Assembly: GCF_004342665.1 (NCBI RefSeq)
Contig: NZ_SMBY01000001.1
Location: 658,950-722,949 of the forward strand
DNA: 64,000 bases
Direction: 5' to 3'
DNA from: Samsonia erythrinae
GTDB taxonomy: Bacteria > Pseudomonadota > Gammaproteobacteria > Enterobacterales > Enterobacteriaceae
Below, piece by piece: positions 28,815-40,212 of this stretch. Numbering within the stretch: position 1 is the first letter of the stretch; each line of letters starts with the position of its first letter. The notes below the pieces were generated by a model. The model ran no database searches. It saw only the letters and a list, made by a program, of their open reading frames with translations, and was not told the origin of the DNA. The translations under genes and the position numbers were made by a program.

Positions 28815-29822
28815 ATGAGTCTGGATATCGGCCAGATTGCCCTGCATCAACTAATCAAACGTGACGAACAAACGCTGGAAATGGTGTTGCGTGATTCCCT
28901 ATTGGCGACCAATGCGCCAGTAGAAGAGATGATGGCTGAACTGCACCGCGTCTACAGCGCCAAGAGTAAGGCCTATGGGCTGTTTAATGAGCAAAGCGAA
29001 CTGGCTGATGCGCTGCGGGCTTGTCGCAAAGGGGATGAGGACTTTCTGGGGTTTTCCCGGGCCGCAACCGGACGCCTGCGTGATGAACTGGCTAAATATC
29101 CCTTCGCGGAGGGCGGTATCGTATTGTTCTGCCAGTATCGTTATTTGGCGGTGGAGTATCTGTTGATTGCCGTGCTCAATAGCTGCAACAGCATGCGGGT
29201 AAACGAGCAGTTGGACATCAGTACGACGCACTATCTGGACATCAATCATGCCGATATCGTGGCGCGTATCGATCTGACAGAGTGGGAAACTAACCCGGAA
29301 TCGACGCGTTATCTGACCTTCCTGAAAGGCCGGGTTGGGCGGAAGGTGTCTGACTTTTTTATGGATTTTCTGGCGGCATCCGAAGGGCTGGACACGAAGG
29401 CGCAAAACCGTGGCTTGTTGAAGGCCGTCGATGAGTATTGCGATGAGGCGCAACTGGATAAAAACGAGCGCCAGAATTATCGTCAGCAGGTGTATAGCTA
29501 CTGTAACGAGCAGTTGCAGTCCGGCGAGGAAATCGAGCTGGCATCGCTGTCGCAGGAGCTTCCGCCGTTGGGCGATAAAACCTTTCAGCAGTTTTCAGCC
29601 GAGCAGGGCTATGAGCTGGAAGAGAGCTTCCCGGCCGATCGCGGAACGTTGCGCCAGTTGACCAAGTTTGCTGGCAGCGGCGGCGGCATCAGCCTGAATT
29701 TTGATGCGCTACTGCTTGGCGAGCGGGTTTTCTGGGATCCGGCAACGGATACGCTAACGATTAAAGGCACGCCGCCGAATCTGCGCGATCAGTTACAGCG
29801 CCGGACGAGCAGCGGTAAGTAG
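28815..29822 (+). CDS. yejK: Nucleoid-associated protein YejK (NdpA)
   Basis: A 335-residue nucleoid-associated protein, the usual size. It starts [16 protein letters not shown] at ATG 28815, with AAGGAG upstream; a TTG start 21 bases earlier is not needed. Family segments include [27 protein letters not shown] and [17 protein letters not shown]. It binds DNA broadly and in E. coli associates with topoisomerase. It is divergent from yejL. Confidence 0.95.
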   Translation: MSLDIGQIALHQLIKRDEQTLEMVLRDSLLATNAPVEEMMAELHRVYSAKSKAYGLFNEQSELADALRACRKGDEDFLGFSRAATGRLRDELAKYPFAEGGIVLFCQYRYLAVEYLLIAVLNSCNSMRVNEQLDISTTHYLDINHADIVARIDLTEWETNPESTRYLTFLKGRVGRKVSDFFMDFLAASEGLDTKAQNRGLLKAVDEYCDEAQLDKNERQNYRQQVYSYCNEQLQSGEEIELASLSQELPPLGDKTFQQFSAEQGYELEESFPADRGTLRQLTKFAGSGGGISLNFDALLLGERVFWDPATDTLTIKGTPPNLRDQLQRRTSSGK

Positions 29823-29846
29823 TCGGCCATCGCGCTGAAGACGAGT

Positions 29847-29879
29847 CTGCCCTTGTTCTTATCGTCAGAAGAAGGGCAG
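29847..29879. terminator. Possible bidirectional terminator between yejK and the DUF1624 gene
   Basis: CTGCCCTT pairs with AAGGGCAG around a 17-base loop between two convergent genes. T content nearby is modest. Confidence 0.35.
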
Positions 29880-29908
29880 CGGCTGATAACGGTTGGAAAC
29901 GACCGTGA

Positions 29909-31063
29909 CTAGAAATATTTAAGCCAGCGGATGTCCCGGCGACGGGCTTTCAGGCGGGCAAACGCGCGAACCGGCCAAAATAACAGGACCATCAGCACCA
30001 GCGTGCACACCCACAGTTGCCAGACGGCGGAAAAGCCGAACCATTCTCCCTGATTCTTCCCCCATATCGCGACTGCGGTTAAGTACATGCCTTTTAAAAT
30101 ATAGAGATGCAACAAGTAGAAAAACATCGGCGCGGCCCCGAAACTCGCCAGCATCACCAGACAGTGCTTTTGCTGGAGACGTTCAAACAGGGCCAGCAGG
30201 CAAAGTCCGACGCCGAGCGTCAGGCAGAGAAACAGCAGCGACGGCGGGTATTTCGTGGTGTTGAAATAGCTCATGAGCGTCTGCGTAATGAGCTCGCTCT
30301 GTTGCCAGGGCTTGTCGCCATATAGATTAATACTGCGCAGTACAAAGAAAAGCGCCAGCGCGATCCCCGCCGCGGTGAACAGCACCCGCTGGCGCTGAAG
30401 CGGAAAGATGTCTTTTCGATATAACGCGCCCGCCGCATAGCCAAGTGAAATTACGCCAATCCAGGGAAGTATTGGGTAGGAGGTGCGTATACGGAAAGCT
30501 TCGCCGATGTCTATCCAGACGCGATCGTGCAGAACCGCCCAGGGAATAAACCCGATTGAACCGGCCGATGCGTGCAGGGGATCCAACAGGTTATGGCCGA
30601 TGACAATAACGACACCCAGGGTAAAAATCACCCTGGCAGGGAGCCAGATCAGCGCGCTGAGTGCCAGCATACTCATGCCAATCGCCCAAATCACTTGTAA
30701 ATAGATGACGTGCGGCGGGAACTGGAATGTCCAGGCAACGTTGATCAGCGTGATCTCCAGCAGGATGAGAATGAGCCCCCTAGTGAACAGAAAATGCGCG
30801 GTTTGTCGGCGATCCTGCACTTTTTGGTGATAAAGCGCGGCGGATAGCCCGGTTAAAAAGACAAATACGGGGGCGCACAGGTGGGCCAACGTGCGATTCA
30901 TGAACAGCAGGGGAGCGGTGCTGGTGACATCGATCGGGTCGGCGAGCTGTAGGTGGAGATAGAACGTTTCCCGCACGTGGTCTAATAGCATCAGAACCAT
31001 AACCAGACCGCGCAGGGCATCAATAGCAATAAGTCGCTGGGAGGCAACATGAGACATGTTCAC
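29909..31063 (-). CDS. DUF1624 (HGSNAT-like) membrane protein
   Basis: A 384-residue polytopic membrane protein with about ten segments. The N-terminus RLIAIDALRGLVMVLMLLDHVRETFY holds the conserved D-x-x-R-G and catalytic-type LDH histidine motif of heparan-alpha-glucosaminide N-acetyltransferase-like proteins. It probably moves an acyl group across the membrane; the substrate is unknown. MSHVASQRL at 31057 is an alternative start two codons in. It lies between yejK and rplY, where E. coli has no such gene, so it looks like a lineage-specific insertion. The downstream gap to yejK is 86 bp. Confidence 0.8.
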   Translation of the reverse strand: MNMSHVASQRLIAIDALRGLVMVLMLLDHVRETFYLHLQLADPIDVTSTAPLLFMNRTLAHLCAPVFVFLTGLSAALYHQKVQDRRQTAHFLFTRGLILILLEITLINVAWTFQFPPHVIYLQVIWAIGMSMLALSALIWLPARVIFTLGVVIVIGHNLLDPLHASAGSIGFIPWAVLHDRVWIDIGEAFRIRTSYPILPWIGVISLGYAAGALYRKDIFPLQRQRVLFTAAGIALALFFVLRSINLYGDKPWQQSELITQTLMSYFNTTKYPPSLLFLCLTLGVGLCLLALFERLQQKHCLVMLASFGAAPMFFYLLHLYILKGMYLTAVAIWGKNQGEWFGFSAVWQLWVCTLVLMVLLFWPVRAFARLKARRRDIRWLKYF

Positions 31064-31090
31064 ATTCCTTTGTGAATAACGATATTTTAT

Positions 31091-31114
31091 AAAAAAAACG
31101 CCGCATAAGCGGCG
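31091..31114 (-). terminator. rplY terminator
   Basis: CGCCGC-ATAA-GCGGCG hairpin, followed on the minus strand by eight T. It lies 42 bp beyond the rplY stop. Confidence 0.85.
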
Positions 31115-31155
31115 CTCTTCTTTTCCGGCGTCCCGGAAAACGACGTCAACGCGGA

Positions 31156-31440
31156 TTAAGCGCGAACGAAGTCGATATGAGTCAGTTTTGGCTTGTAGAC
31201 GTGACGCTGTACAGCCTGAACTTTCACTTTTACTTCTTTGCCATCGATGGACAGAGTCAGTACTTCACCGTAGAAGCCTTCTTTCACTTCCAGGTTTTTG
31301 ACTGAATCGTGATCCAGTTCGATAGAGACTGGTGCTTCAGAACCACCGTAGACGATGGCCGGGAATTTACCAGCGGAACGCAGGCGGCGGCTCGCACCCT
31401 TACCCTGCTCTTTACGTACTTCTGCTTTGATAGTAATCAT
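31156..31440 (-). CDS. rplY: 50S ribosomal protein L25
   Basis: A 94-residue short-form L25, the same length as in E. coli. It starts [21 protein letters not shown], which carries the 5S-rRNA-binding region, and ends [12 protein letters not shown]. It binds 5S rRNA in the large subunit and represses its own synthesis in E. coli. AGTAGAGAAAAAA lies upstream. Confidence 0.97.
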   Translation of the reverse strand: MITIKAEVRKEQGKGASRRLRSAGKFPAIVYGGSEAPVSIELDHDSVKNLEVKEGFYGEVLTLSIDGKEVKVKVQAVQRHVYKPKLTHIDFVRA

Positions 31441-31617
31441 TTTTTTCTCTACTTAAAAAGTAACCCTGCTACAGGCGACCCAGCAGCAGGTGGGGGTGTT
31501 CTGCTTTTGTGAATAAAAGCGGGCTGAATTCTAACGGAATATGACTTTATGGGCAAACGAAACCATAAATTAAGGCGCGTCGTCCGAATCGGGTGCCCTG
31601 ATGCTCCCCCGAAGGGG

Positions 31618-33378
31618 CTAGCCGCGCAGCTCATTGGCGCGGCGAAAGCGGCCCTGGTAATCAAACAGTTTTTCGCGGATTTGCCAGAATTTTCCATGTT
31701 TACGCGCTACGACAAAATCCGGGGGGCGCAGGCTGTGCTGCTGCGCGATGATATCGGCGGCCTGTCGCCACTGAAACGTCGTGCCCGGCGCGCGTTGGTG
31801 GACGCGCAAAAACTGTTGCAGGAAAACGTGACGCTGGGCGGCGGTGTGCAGGCGAAAACGCTCACTGACTTCAGCGCCATCTTCGTCGTGATAGGTGATT
31901 TGCAGCCATTCTCCTTTTGCATCTTCCCCGTGGTGAAAACTCATGCCGCTACAGCGCAATACGAACGCGTCTTTCAGATTCAGCGCCGCTTTCAGCATGT
32001 CGTCCGGATCGGCCAGCACTTCGTTACATTGATGACAGCGCCGTGCCGCAATGTCGTTTTCCGCCCCGCAGTGTGGGCAGATTTTAAACCGAAACCGATA
32101 ATTGCACTGCCGCCGCTGGTCGTTTTCATCCCTTTCCCAGCCCTGACAGCGGCGACCATAGTGTTCGATGATATCGCCGTCCGGGGTGGTTTTGCCCCAG
32201 AACAGGTTGGCAAAGCCGCATTCCGGGCAAAATACCTGCACGGGGTGGCTATCTGCGTGCGGCTTACTGGCGCCGACTTCCGGCGTGTAGAGGTCGTGCG
32301 GATTGCCCGCATAATCCAGTATCAGGCAGTCGGTTTTCCCCGGATACAGGCGCAAACCGCGGCCGACAATCTGCTGATAGAGGCTGACGGACTCCGTCGG
32401 GCGCAGGATGGCGATGAGATCGACATGGGGAGCGTCAAAGCCGGTGGTCAGCACCGCGACGTTAACCAGATAGCGTAATGACTGCTGTTTAAACGCGTCA
32501 ATGAGCGCGTCGCGCTCGGCCGGGGACGTCTCGGCGCTGATGAACGCCGCCTGATCGACGGGCAGTAACGCCGCAATTTCTTTAGCATGTTCGACGGTCG
32601 AGGCGAAGATCATCACGCCGCGTCGCGTTTGGCCATATTCGACGATCTGGTTGACGATGTGCGGAGTAATGCGTTGCTGGCGCTTGAGTTCAAGGTTCAG
32701 GTCGGCTTCACTGAATAGCCCGTTGCTGCGGGCGACCAGCTTACTGAAATCATAGTGCACCACGGGCATATCTAATCGCTGCGGCGGCACCAGAAAGCCG
32801 TGCTTAATCATATAGCGCAGCGGTAGCTCATAGATGCAGTCGCGGAATAAACTGGTTTCGTCGCCGCGCAGCATACCGTGATAGTGATACTGGTATATCC
32901 AGCCTTTACCGAGACGGTAGGGCGTAGCGGTTAGCCCCAGCAGTCGCAACTGCGGATTAGTTTTTTGCAGATGAAGAATGATTTGTTGATATTGGCTGTT
33001 GTCGTCATCGCTGATGCGGTGACATTCGTCAATGATGAGCAGGGAGAACGCATCATCGAACTGTTCGAGATTGCGGGCAACGGACTGCACGCTGCCAAAG
33101 ACCACTTTTCCCCGGCTCTGTCGCCGTTGGAGACCGGCGGCGAAGATATCGGCTTCCAGTCCCCAGGCCCGGTATTTGGCATGGTTCTGCGCCACCAGTT
33201 CCTTGACGTGGGCGAGCACCAGCACGCGGCCACGAGCGAGTCTTGCCAGCTCAGCGATCACGAGACTTTTCCCGGCGCCGGTTGGCAAAACGATCACTGC
33301 CGGTTGAGTTTGCCGGCGAAAATACTCCAGCGTAGCGTCAACCGCCTCACGTTGGTAAGGGCGAAGCGTGAATGACAT
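31618..33378 (-). CDS. radD: DNA repair helicase RadD (YejH)
   Basis: A 586-residue superfamily 2 helicase-like ATPase, the E. coli length. Motif I is [16 protein letters not shown], motif II DECH in [11 protein letters not shown], motif [15 protein letters not shown], and motif [15 protein letters not shown]. The C-terminal part carries zinc-finger cysteines ([10 protein letters not shown] and [18 protein letters not shown]). RadD aids RecA-mediated strand exchange and interacts with SSB. I start at ATG 33378 rather than the preceding TTG. It sits three bases after yecH, so the two are one transcript, and it is divergent from rsuA as in E. coli. Confidence 0.95.
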   Translation of the reverse strand: MSFTLRPYQREAVDATLEYFRRQTQPAVIVLPTGAGKSLVIAELARLARGRVLVLAHVKELVAQNHAKYRAWGLEADIFAAGLQRRQSRGKVVFGSVQSVARNLEQFDDAFSLLIIDECHRISDDDNSQYQQIILHLQKTNPQLRLLGLTATPYRLGKGWIYQYHYHGMLRGDETSLFRDCIYELPLRYMIKHGFLVPPQRLDMPVVHYDFSKLVARSNGLFSEADLNLELKRQQRITPHIVNQIVEYGQTRRGVMIFASTVEHAKEIAALLPVDQAAFISAETSPAERDALIDAFKQQSLRYLVNVAVLTTGFDAPHVDLIAILRPTESVSLYQQIVGRGLRLYPGKTDCLILDYAGNPHDLYTPEVGASKPHADSHPVQVFCPECGFANLFWGKTTPDGDIIEHYGRRCQGWERDENDQRRQCNYRFRFKICPHCGAENDIAARRCHQCNEVLADPDDMLKAALNLKDAFVLRCSGMSFHHGEDAKGEWLQITYHDEDGAEVSERFRLHTAAQRHVFLQQFLRVHQRAPGTTFQWRQAADIIAQQHSLRPPDFVVARKHGKFWQIREKLFDYQGRFRRANELRG

Positions 33379-33381
33379 CAA

Positions 33382-33621
33382 TCAGTGCTGGCAAATTTTA
33401 CTGGCGTGGGTGGTAAATCCCGCGTCAAGCGGGATAAATTTACCGCGCTCAGACAAAAACTGCACCAGCATCGTCGACGTCATATTGTCTGCCGAGCAGG
33501 TATGAAAACGCGCCTCGCTGCCGAAGCGGGCGTCTATCGCGGCAATCAACTGTTCGGTGGTGAAAGACTCACCGGACGCGATCATCATTTGCAGGACTTC
33601 ATGGCCGTGGATGGATGACAT
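33382..33621 (-). CDS. yecH: YecH-family metal-binding protein
   Basis: A 79-residue protein matching YecH: SIHGHEVLQMMIASGESFTTEQL, ARFGSEARFHTCSADNMT, LVQFLSERGKFIPLD and a terminal THASKICQH. Conserved His and Cys residues suggest metal binding; the function is unknown. I start at MSSIHGHEV (33621), eight codons inside the longest frame. It precedes radD closely. In E. coli yecH lies elsewhere in the genome, so this linkage is lineage-specific. Confidence 0.9.
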   Translation of the reverse strand: MSSIHGHEVLQMMIASGESFTTEQLIAAIDARFGSEARFHTCSADNMTSTMLVQFLSERGKFIPLDAGFTTHASKICQH

Positions 33622-33809
33622 GGAATTTGCCTCAAAATATATCATTATGCTTATTATGCCTGTTGATCATACCCGGCGCGAGGGGCAAGGCAAGGTCAGG
33701 CGGGGTAAAGCCGGTGAAAAGCGCGCGGCGGAAGCGGTGAATTGCAGGACGCATGGACAAAGCACCGTTATACTACCGCTTCATGATTTGAGACAGGTAG
33801 TGAGTTGTC

Positions 33810-34505
33810 ATGCGATTGGACAAATTTTTATCCCAGCAACTGGGGATCAGCCGTGCATTGGTGGTGCGCGAACTCCGGGCACAGCGTGTCACCGTTGATG
33901 GCGAGGTAGTAAAAAGCGGTTCGTTCAAACTTTCCCCCGAACATAGCGTTGAATTTGACGGCTCGCCGCTGGAACAGCAGAACGGCCCGCGCTACTTCAT
34001 GTTGAATAAGCCGCAGGGGTATGTCTGTTCGACGGACGATCCCGATCACCCCACGATCCTCTACTTCATGGACGTGCCGGTCGCACATAAGCTGCATGCG
34101 GCGGGGCGTCTGGATATCGATACCACCGGGCTGGTGTTGTTAACCGACGATGGGCAGTGGTCGCATCGCATTACCTCGCCGAAGCATCAGTGTGAAAAAA
34201 CCTATCGGGTAACGCTGGAGCAGCCGCTGGCGGAGGATACCGCAGCGCAATTTACGCAGGGTGTGCAACTTCATAACGAGAAGAATCTCACCAAACCCGC
34301 TACGCTTGAGAAGATAACGGATCATGTCGTTCGACTGACGATTAGCGAAGGTCGCTATCATCAGGTGAAAAGGATGTTCGCTGCGGTGGGAAATCGGGTC
34401 GTGGCGTTACACCGCGAACGTATCGGCGATATTTATCTGGATAGCGAACTGGAGCCGGGGGAATTCCGGGCATTAAGCGATGAAGAGATCGCCAGTGTAA
34501 AATAA
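33810..34505 (+). CDS. rsuA: 16S rRNA pseudouridine(516) synthase RsuA
   Basis: A 231-residue pseudouridine synthase. The N-terminal S4 RNA-binding domain ([22 protein letters not shown]) is followed by the catalytic block [19 protein letters not shown], whose aspartate attacks uridine, and by [23 protein letters not shown]. It makes pseudouridine 516 in 16S rRNA before 30S assembly is complete. It is followed by bcr on the same strand, the E. coli order. Confidence 0.96.
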   Translation: MRLDKFLSQQLGISRALVVRELRAQRVTVDGEVVKSGSFKLSPEHSVEFDGSPLEQQNGPRYFMLNKPQGYVCSTDDPDHPTILYFMDVPVAHKLHAAGRLDIDTTGLVLLTDDGQWSHRITSPKHQCEKTYRVTLEQPLAEDTAAQFTQGVQLHNEKNLTKPATLEKITDHVVRLTISEGRYHQVKRMFAAVGNRVVALHRERIGDIYLDSELEPGEFRALSDEEIASVK

Positions 34506-34543
34506 TGCTGTTCAGCGCGTTCTTTTTTCATCTGGAGTGATTT

Positions 34544-35737
34544 TTGGTGCGATTACGCCGTGCTTCACACTTCGGGCTGATTTTTATCCTTGGCCTGATT
34601 TCGATGCTGATGCCGTTAGCCATCGATATGTATTTACCCGCGCTGCCGACCATTGCCAATGAGTTTGGTGTAGAAGACGGGCATGTCCAAATGACGCTAA
34701 GCACTTATGTGCTGGGGTTTGCCATCGGCCAGATGTTCTACGGCCCGATGGCGGACAGTCTGGGGCGCAAGCCTGTGATCCTCGGTGGTACGCTGGTTTT
34801 TGCGTTTGCCGGCATGGCCTGTGCGCTGGCGCAAACGGTAGAGCAGCTGATCTTTATGCGCTTCCTGCATGGTATTTCCGCGGCAGCGGCGGCGGTGGTG
34901 ATTAATGCACTGATGCGCGACATGTTCTCGCGGGATGATTTTTCTCGCATGATGTCGTTTGTCGTGCTGGTGATGACCGTCGCGCCGCTGATTGCGCCGA
35001 TCGCCGGTGGCTGGCTGCTGATGTGGTTCAGTTGGCATGCGATTTTCTGGGCGATCTCGGGTGCGGCTTTTCTGGCGTCTGCGCTGATTTTCTTTTTCAT
35101 TCAGGAAACATTACCGCCAGCCAGACGGCAAGCATTTCATCTGCGCACGACCATCGGGAATTTCGCCATTTTGTTCCGCCATCGGCAGGTATTCGGCTAT
35201 ATGATCGCGAGTGGATTGTCCTTTTGCGGGATGTTTTCTTTCCTGAGCGCCGGGCCGTTTGTGTATATCAACCTGTACGGCGTTTCACCTCAGCATTTTG
35301 GCTACTACTTTGCTTTGAACGTCGTCTTTCTGTTTGCGGTGACGTTGTTCAATAGCCGCTATGTACGCCGGCTGGGGGCGATGGCGATGTTCCGGGCAGG
35401 GCTGCTGATTCAGTTTGCGATGGGCCTGTGGCTACTCATCGTTTATCTGTTCGACCTGGGATTTTTACCGCTGGTGTTGGGTGTCGCGCTATTCGTTGGC
35501 TGTATTGCGATGGTTGGGTCGAACGCGATGGCGGTGATTTTAGCGGGCTTTCCTCATATGGCAGGAACGGCGTCATCATTGGCGGGGACGCTGCGTTTTG
35601 GTCTGGGAGCGACGGTCGGCATCATCCTGTCGATGGCGTCGTTTGACAGCGCCTGGCCAATGGTGCTCTCGATGGCAATCTGTTCGATAGGGGCCTTTCT
35701 GCTGTATCTGTACGTGAGTCGGCCAACGGCGTCCTGA
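34544..35737 (+). CDS. bcr: Bcr/CflA-family drug efflux MFS transporter
   Basis: A 397-residue, 12-segment drug:proton antiporter. It has the family's [13 protein letters not shown] motif A (about residues 65-80) and [19 protein letters not shown] in the first helix, with the conserved aspartate. E. coli Bcr exports bicyclomycin, sulfonamides and dipeptides. Translation begins at GTG 34544 after a GGAGTGATTTTTG stretch. It follows rsuA by 38 bp and is probably co-transcribed; a hairpin at 35788-35813 follows. Confidence 0.93.
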   Translation: MVRLRRASHFGLIFILGLISMLMPLAIDMYLPALPTIANEFGVEDGHVQMTLSTYVLGFAIGQMFYGPMADSLGRKPVILGGTLVFAFAGMACALAQTVEQLIFMRFLHGISAAAAAVVINALMRDMFSRDDFSRMMSFVVLVMTVAPLIAPIAGGWLLMWFSWHAIFWAISGAAFLASALIFFFIQETLPPARRQAFHLRTTIGNFAILFRHRQVFGYMIASGLSFCGMFSFLSAGPFVYINLYGVSPQHFGYYFALNVVFLFAVTLFNSRYVRRLGAMAMFRAGLLIQFAMGLWLLIVYLFDLGFLPLVLGVALFVGCIAMVGSNAMAVILAGFPHMAGTASSLAGTLRFGLGATVGIILSMASFDSAWPMVLSMAICSIGAFLLYLYVSRPTAS

Positions 35738-35787
35738 TTTCCAGACGCGGAACGGTGTGTCCGCATTCCCATTCTTCCTTTCTCTCA

Positions 35788-35813
35788 CGGCTTAACGGTG
35801 ACTCGTTAAGCCG
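35788..35813 (+). terminator. Terminator after bcr
   Basis: CGGCTTAACG and CGTTAAGCCG form a perfect 10-bp stem with a six-base loop. A T-rich stretch (CTTGTCCTTGTTCTTT) follows on the plus strand. Confidence 0.7.
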
Positions 35814-36102
35814 CTTGTCCTTGTTCTTTAAATGTAAATAAAATGATTTAAAAGTGAATAAAAGAAATAAAAATAGTTGAGATATTAAGTGGAAAAGGTT
35901 ACATATAGCCCAAAAATAAGAGAGATTCGTGATCTGTCTTACATTAATCGTGCTTGCAATCAGGCGTGTTCGTGAATTCGTTAATTACAAAACGTTAAAT
36001 TGTTGTTTTTTTGCTCATTAAAAGTGGCGGGAAACCGCTGGAGCACGCTACTATGATAAGTATGTTGCTATTTTGTGAAATTTTAACCTGAGGAAAGCAG
36101 TA
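35814..36102. other. AT-rich upstream region of yejG
   Basis: Nearly 290 bp with no gene; very AT-rich from 35820 to 36090. It should contain the yejG promoter. I see no operator I can name. Confidence 0.4.
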
Positions 36103-36447
36103 GTGGATAGTTTCCAACTTTCGGTCGTTCATCGTTTGCCGCAAAGTTATCGCTGGTTATCGGGTTTTGCAGGCGTCAACGTTGAACCGATCCCGCTGAG
36201 CGGTCGAGAAGAAGAAAATAATCTGAGCGGTTTCAAGTTGTTAAGCCATGATGGTGATCTTGCATGGAAAATCATGCACCAGTTGAATGAGACCTTGTCT
36301 GAAATTCAGGTTGAATGTGCCGTTCTGGAATGGGAAGGCGAACCGTGCCTGTTTTTACACCGCAAGGATGAAAGTACCGCAATGTGCCGCTTGAAAAATA
36401 TGGGCGTGGCTATTGCTGAATCGATCTCCGCGCAGTACCCCTTTTAA
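36103..36447 (+). CDS. yejG: YejG family protein
   Basis: A 114-residue protein colinear with E. coli Yej[25 protein letters not shown] start, [23 protein letters not shown] and [15 protein letters not shown]. The function is not established. It begins with GTG 36103 after GAGGAAAGCAG. It converges on yejF. Confidence 0.93.
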   Translation: MDSFQLSVVHRLPQSYRWLSGFAGVNVEPIPLSGREEENNLSGFKLLSHDGDLAWKIMHQLNETLSEIQVECAVLEWEGEPCLFLHRKDESTAMCRLKNMGVAIAESISAQYPF

Positions 36448-36495
36448 GCCGCAGCGTCAGCGCAGGCGCAGCGGCTATTCCGCTCTTTTCCACGT

Positions 36496-38088
36496 TCAGG
36501 ATGAGAACTGTAGCAACTCCCGCGTATAACGTTCAGCGGGACGCATGAAGATCTGTTTACACTCACCCTGTTCGACGACTTCACCCTGCCGTAACACGAT
36601 AACCTGATGGCACAGCGCACGGATAACCTGCAAATCATGGCTGATAAACAGATAGGCGATGCGGTGTTTTTCCTGCAACGATCTCAATAGCGCCAGAATC
36701 TGCGCCTGTACCGTTCTGTCCAGCGACGACGTGGGTTCATCAAGGATCAGCAGCTCCGGTTGCAGTATCAGCGCGCGGGCAATGGCGATACGCTGGCGCT
36801 GACCGCCGGAAAACTCGGAGGGATAACGGTAGCGGGTGGTGGGATCCAGCCCGACTTCTTGCATCGCCTCAATCACGCGCTGGTCGCGCGCCGCTTTGCT
36901 CAACTTTTGGTGGACGGTCAATCCTTCGGCAATAATTTGGTCGACATTCAGCCGTGGGTTCAGCGCGGAGTTGGGATCCTGAAAGACCACCTGAATCCGG
37001 CGGCGGAAGGGCAGCATCTGCTTACGGGTTAACCCTTGCAACGGCTGGCCGTCAAACCAGATATCGCCGCGTGATTGAATCAGCCGCAGCAGCGCCAACC
37101 CGGTGGTGCTTTTTCCTGAACCGGATTCGCCCACCAACCCCAGACTTTCGCCACGGCGTAGCGTGAAGCTGAGCTTGTTGACAACCTGCTTTTCGTCCAC
37201 GGTACGGCGCAATAAGCCACGTTTGATGGGAAATGCGACGCACAATTTCTCCACCCGCAGGAGTGGTTCTCCGTCATCCTCTAGGGGAGGCGGCTCGCCA
37301 GCGGGGTCTGCCTCCAGCAACTGGCGCGTGTAGTCATGCTGTGGCGCGCTGAAAAGTTGCTGACAGGTATTGTGCTCGACGGCCTGACCGGCCTTCATGA
37401 CGGAGACATTATCCGCCAACCGGCGAACGATATTCAGGTTATGAGTAATAAAAAGCAGGCTCATCCCCATTTCCTGTTTCAGCTCGTTGAGCAACGTCAG
37501 GATTTGCGCCTGCACGGTCACGTCCAGTGCCGTCGTCGGCTCATCGGCGATCAACAAGTCAGGCTGGGTCAGCAGCGCCATGGCAATCATCACGCGCTGG
37601 CGTTCCCCGCCGGAAAGCTGGTGTGGAAAGTCGGTCAACCGGCTTTTCGCCTGACGAATCCCGACGCGATCCAGACAGGCGATGACTTCGCTGCGCGCGG
37701 TCTCGGCGCGCATGCCCCGGTGGAGTGAAAGAACTTCAGCCAGCTGTTTCTCGATGTTTTGCAATGGGTTGAGCGACACCATCGGTTCCTGAAAGATCAT
37801 CGCGATTCGGTTGCCGCGTATCTGACGCAGTGTTTTTTCATCCGCGTGCAGCAGAGATTGCCCAGCGAAGCGGATATCCCCCTGCGGATAAAGCACGGGC
37901 GGTGAGGGGAGTAAGCGCAAAACCGACAGCGCGGTGACGCTTTTTCCCGAACCGGACTCTCCCACCAGCGCCAGCGTTTCGCCGGCATTCACCGTCAGCG
38001 AAAGCCGGTCGACCACTCGCTGCTCTTGGTCGCCTTTGCGGAAGGCTATGCTGAGATTATCTATCTGCAATAAGGGTGAACTGGACAT
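36496..38088 (-). CDS. yejF: Microcin C/oligopeptide ABC transporter ATPase YejF
   Basis: A 530-residue double ATPase. The first domain has [24 protein letters not shown] and [12 protein letters not shown]; the second has [24 protein letters not shown] and [12 protein letters not shown]. It energises the YejABEF importer, which takes up short peptides and microcin C in E. coli. I start at MSSSPLLQ (38088), one base after the yejE stop, because upstream residues overlap yejE and are not family-like. It is the last gene of the yejABEF operon. Confidence 0.95.
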   Translation of the reverse strand: MSSSPLLQIDNLSIAFRKGDQEQRVVDRLSLTVNAGETLALVGESGSGKSVTALSVLRLLPSPPVLYPQGDIRFAGQSLLHADEKTLRQIRGNRIAMIFQEPMVSLNPLQNIEKQLAEVLSLHRGMRAETARSEVIACLDRVGIRQAKSRLTDFPHQLSGGERQRVMIAMALLTQPDLLIADEPTTALDVTVQAQILTLLNELKQEMGMSLLFITHNLNIVRRLADNVSVMKAGQAVEHNTCQQLFSAPQHDYTRQLLEADPAGEPPPLEDDGEPLLRVEKLCVAFPIKRGLLRRTVDEKQVVNKLSFTLRRGESLGLVGESGSGKSTTGLALLRLIQSRGDIWFDGQPLQGLTRKQMLPFRRRIQVVFQDPNSALNPRLNVDQIIAEGLTVHQKLSKAARDQRVIEAMQEVGLDPTTRYRYPSEFSGGQRQRIAIARALILQPELLILDEPTSSLDRTVQAQILALLRSLQEKHRIAYLFISHDLQVIRALCHQVIVLRQGEVVEQGECKQIFMRPAERYTRELLQFSS

Positions 38089-38089
38089 A

Positions 38090-39115
38090 TTAATGCGCCT
38101 TGCTGGGGTCAAAGGCGTCGCGCACGGCTTCGCCGATAAAAATGAGTAAGGAAAGCACGATAGAAAGCACCATAAACACGGTAATGCCCAGCCACGGCGC
38201 CTGAAGGTTATTTTTCCCTTCCAGCAATAAGGTGCCAAGTGACGGCGAGCCCAGCGGCAGGCCAAAACCGAGAAAGTCCAGCGATGTCAGTGTGGTGATC
38301 GAGCCGCAGAGAATAAAAGGCAGATAGGTCAGTGTGGCGACCATCGCGTTTGGCAGCATACAGCGGAACATAATGGCGCGGTCGCTGACGCCCATCGCCT
38401 GCGCAGCGCGAATATAATCAAAGTTCCGGGTACGCAGAAATTCCGCCCGCACCACGCCGACCAGACTCATCCAGCCGAAAAGCACGGTAATGGCCAATAG
38501 CCACCAAAAGTCCGGCTGAATCACGCTGGACATCAGAATGATGAGAAAGAGCGTCGGCATACCCGACCAGACTTCGATAAGGCGCTGTCCCCATAGGTCG
38601 AAACGCCCGCCGTAATAGCCCTGTGTCGCGCCGACGGCGATGCCAATCACGCTGGATAATAATGTGAGCGCCAGACCGAACAGCATTGAGATACGGAAGC
38701 CATAAAGAACCTGTGCGACCACATCTTTCCCCTGGCTGTCCGTGCCCAGCCAGTTTTGCCCATCAGGCGCGGACGGAAAGGAGGCCGTCGTGGCATAGTT
38801 TATGGTGTCGTAGCGATAATGAATCAGCGGCCAGACTGCCCAGCCGTGGCGGTTGATTCGTTCGGCGATGTAAGGATCGCGGAAGTCAGCGGTGGTATCT
38901 AACTGCCCGCCGAACGTCCTCTCGCTGTGATCAACGAACACCGGCGTATAGAACTGGCCGTTGTATTTCACCAGCAGCGGTTTGTCATTGGCGACCAGCT
39001 CGGAAAACAGGCTGACGATAAATAACGCCATGAAGATCCACAGCGACCAGTAACCGCGACGATTGCTTTTAAAACGCGCCCAGCGCGCCTGATTTATCGG
39101 GCTTAAACGGCTCAT
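38090..39115 (-). CDS. yejE: Peptide ABC transporter permease YejE
   Basis: A 341-residue DppC/OppC-type permease with an N-terminal cytoplasmic stretch ([20 protein letters not shown]), six membrane segments and the EAA-type loop [22 protein letters not shown]. The large periplasmic insert after the first helix is typical of YejE. Its ATG overlaps the yejB stop by four bases. Confidence 0.96.
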   Translation of the reverse strand: MSRLSPINQARWARFKSNRRGYWSLWIFMALFIVSLFSELVANDKPLLVKYNGQFYTPVFVDHSERTFGGQLDTTADFRDPYIAERINRHGWAVWPLIHYRYDTINYATTASFPSAPDGQNWLGTDSQGKDVVAQVLYGFRISMLFGLALTLLSSVIGIAVGATQGYYGGRFDLWGQRLIEVWSGMPTLFLIILMSSVIQPDFWWLLAITVLFGWMSLVGVVRAEFLRTRNFDYIRAAQAMGVSDRAIMFRCMLPNAMVATLTYLPFILCGSITTLTSLDFLGFGLPLGSPSLGTLLLEGKNNLQAPWLGITVFMVLSIVLSLLIFIGEAVRDAFDPSKAH

Positions 39116-40203
39116 TGGCGTCCCTCAAAATCGATACGCGGATCCACCAGCGTATACGTCATGTCGCTGATGATGTTCAGCAATAAACCGATCAGCGTGA
39201 AGATATACAGCGTGCCGAACATGACGGGATAGTCACGTTGCAGCGTGGCGTCATAGCCTAACAGACCCAGTCCGTTGAGAGAGAACATCACCTCAATCAG
39301 CAGCGAGCCGGTGAAAAACATGCTGATAAACGTGGCGGGGAAGCCCGCGATCACCAGCAGCATGGCGTTACGGAACACATGGCGATAGAGAATACGCTTC
39401 TCATCCAACCCTTTAGCTCGCGCGGTGACCACATACTGTTTGCGGATCTCATCCATAAAAGAGTTCTTGGTGAGCATGGTTAAGGTGGCAAACCCCCCAA
39501 TCACCGAAGCCAGAACCGGTAGGGCGATATGCCACAGATAATCGGTAATCTTGCTGTACCACGGCAGGGTATCAAAATTGCTGGACACCAGCCCGCGAAG
39601 CGGGAACCAGTCCAGATAGCTGCCGCCGGCGAACAGCACAATCAAAATGATCGCAAACAAGAACGCGGGAATGGCATAGCCGATAATAATCAGCGTGCTG
39701 CTCCAGGTGTCGAAGGGCGTGCCGTTCCTGACGGCTTTTCTTATGCCCAGCGGAATGGAAATCAGGTAGACGATGAGCGTGCTCCACAGCCCCAGCGTAA
39801 TGGAAACCGGCATGCTCTCTTTAATCAGTTGCATCACCGAAGAACCGCGGAACAGGCTGTCGCCGAAGTCAAAACGGACATAATCCCACAGCAGTTTAAA
39901 ATAGCGTTCATGGAGCGGTTTATCGAAGCCATAACGCTTGGTGATTTCCTCTATCACTTCCGGGTCGAGCCCGCGTGAGCCCCGGTAGGTATTCTCGATA
40001 TTGGGGGCGTTGTTGGCGCGCGCCATTACGGCATCCATTCCTTTGCCGCCGGTAAAGCCGCTGCCGTGTCCCATTTCAATGGCCGCGATGGCCTGATCTA
40101 CCGGACCGCCGGGGGCAATTTGTACAATGAAAAAATTAATCGTGATGATCGCCCACAGCGTTGGAATGACCAGCAAGAGGCGGCGTAACAGATACGTTCC
40201 CAT
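39112..40203 (-). CDS. yejB: Peptide ABC transporter permease YejB
   Basis: A 363-residue DppB/OppB-type permease. It starts [24 protein letters not shown] and has the EAA loop in [23 protein letters not shown]. It pairs with YejE in the membrane channel. It lies nine bases after the yejA stop in the yejABEF operon. Confidence 0.96.
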   Translation of the reverse strand: MGTYLLRRLLLVIPTLWAIITINFFIVQIAPGGPVDQAIAAIEMGHGSGFTGGKGMDAVMARANNAPNIENTYRGSRGLDPEVIEEITKRYGFDKPLHERYFKLLWDYVRFDFGDSLFRGSSVMQLIKESMPVSITLGLWSTLIVYLISIPLGIRKAVRNGTPFDTWSSTLIIIGYAIPAFLFAIILIVLFAGGSYLDWFPLRGLVSSNFDTLPWYSKITDYLWHIALPVLASVIGGFATLTMLTKNSFMDEIRKQYVVTARAKGLDEKRILYRHVFRNAMLLVIAGFPATFISMFFTGSLLIEVMFSLNGLGLLGYDATLQRDYPVMFGTLYIFTLIGLLLNIISDMTYTLVDPRIDFEGRQ

Positions 40204-40212
40204 TTCGATTCC

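Noticed and set aside
31549..32478. Plus-strand open frame of 309 codons
   Set aside because: It is antisense to radD, which carries all helicase motifs; the frame is a shadow caused by high GC.
38089..38265. N-terminal extension of yejF by 59 codons
   Set aside because: It overlaps yejE and is not part of the YejF family; ATG 38088 fits the operon spacing.
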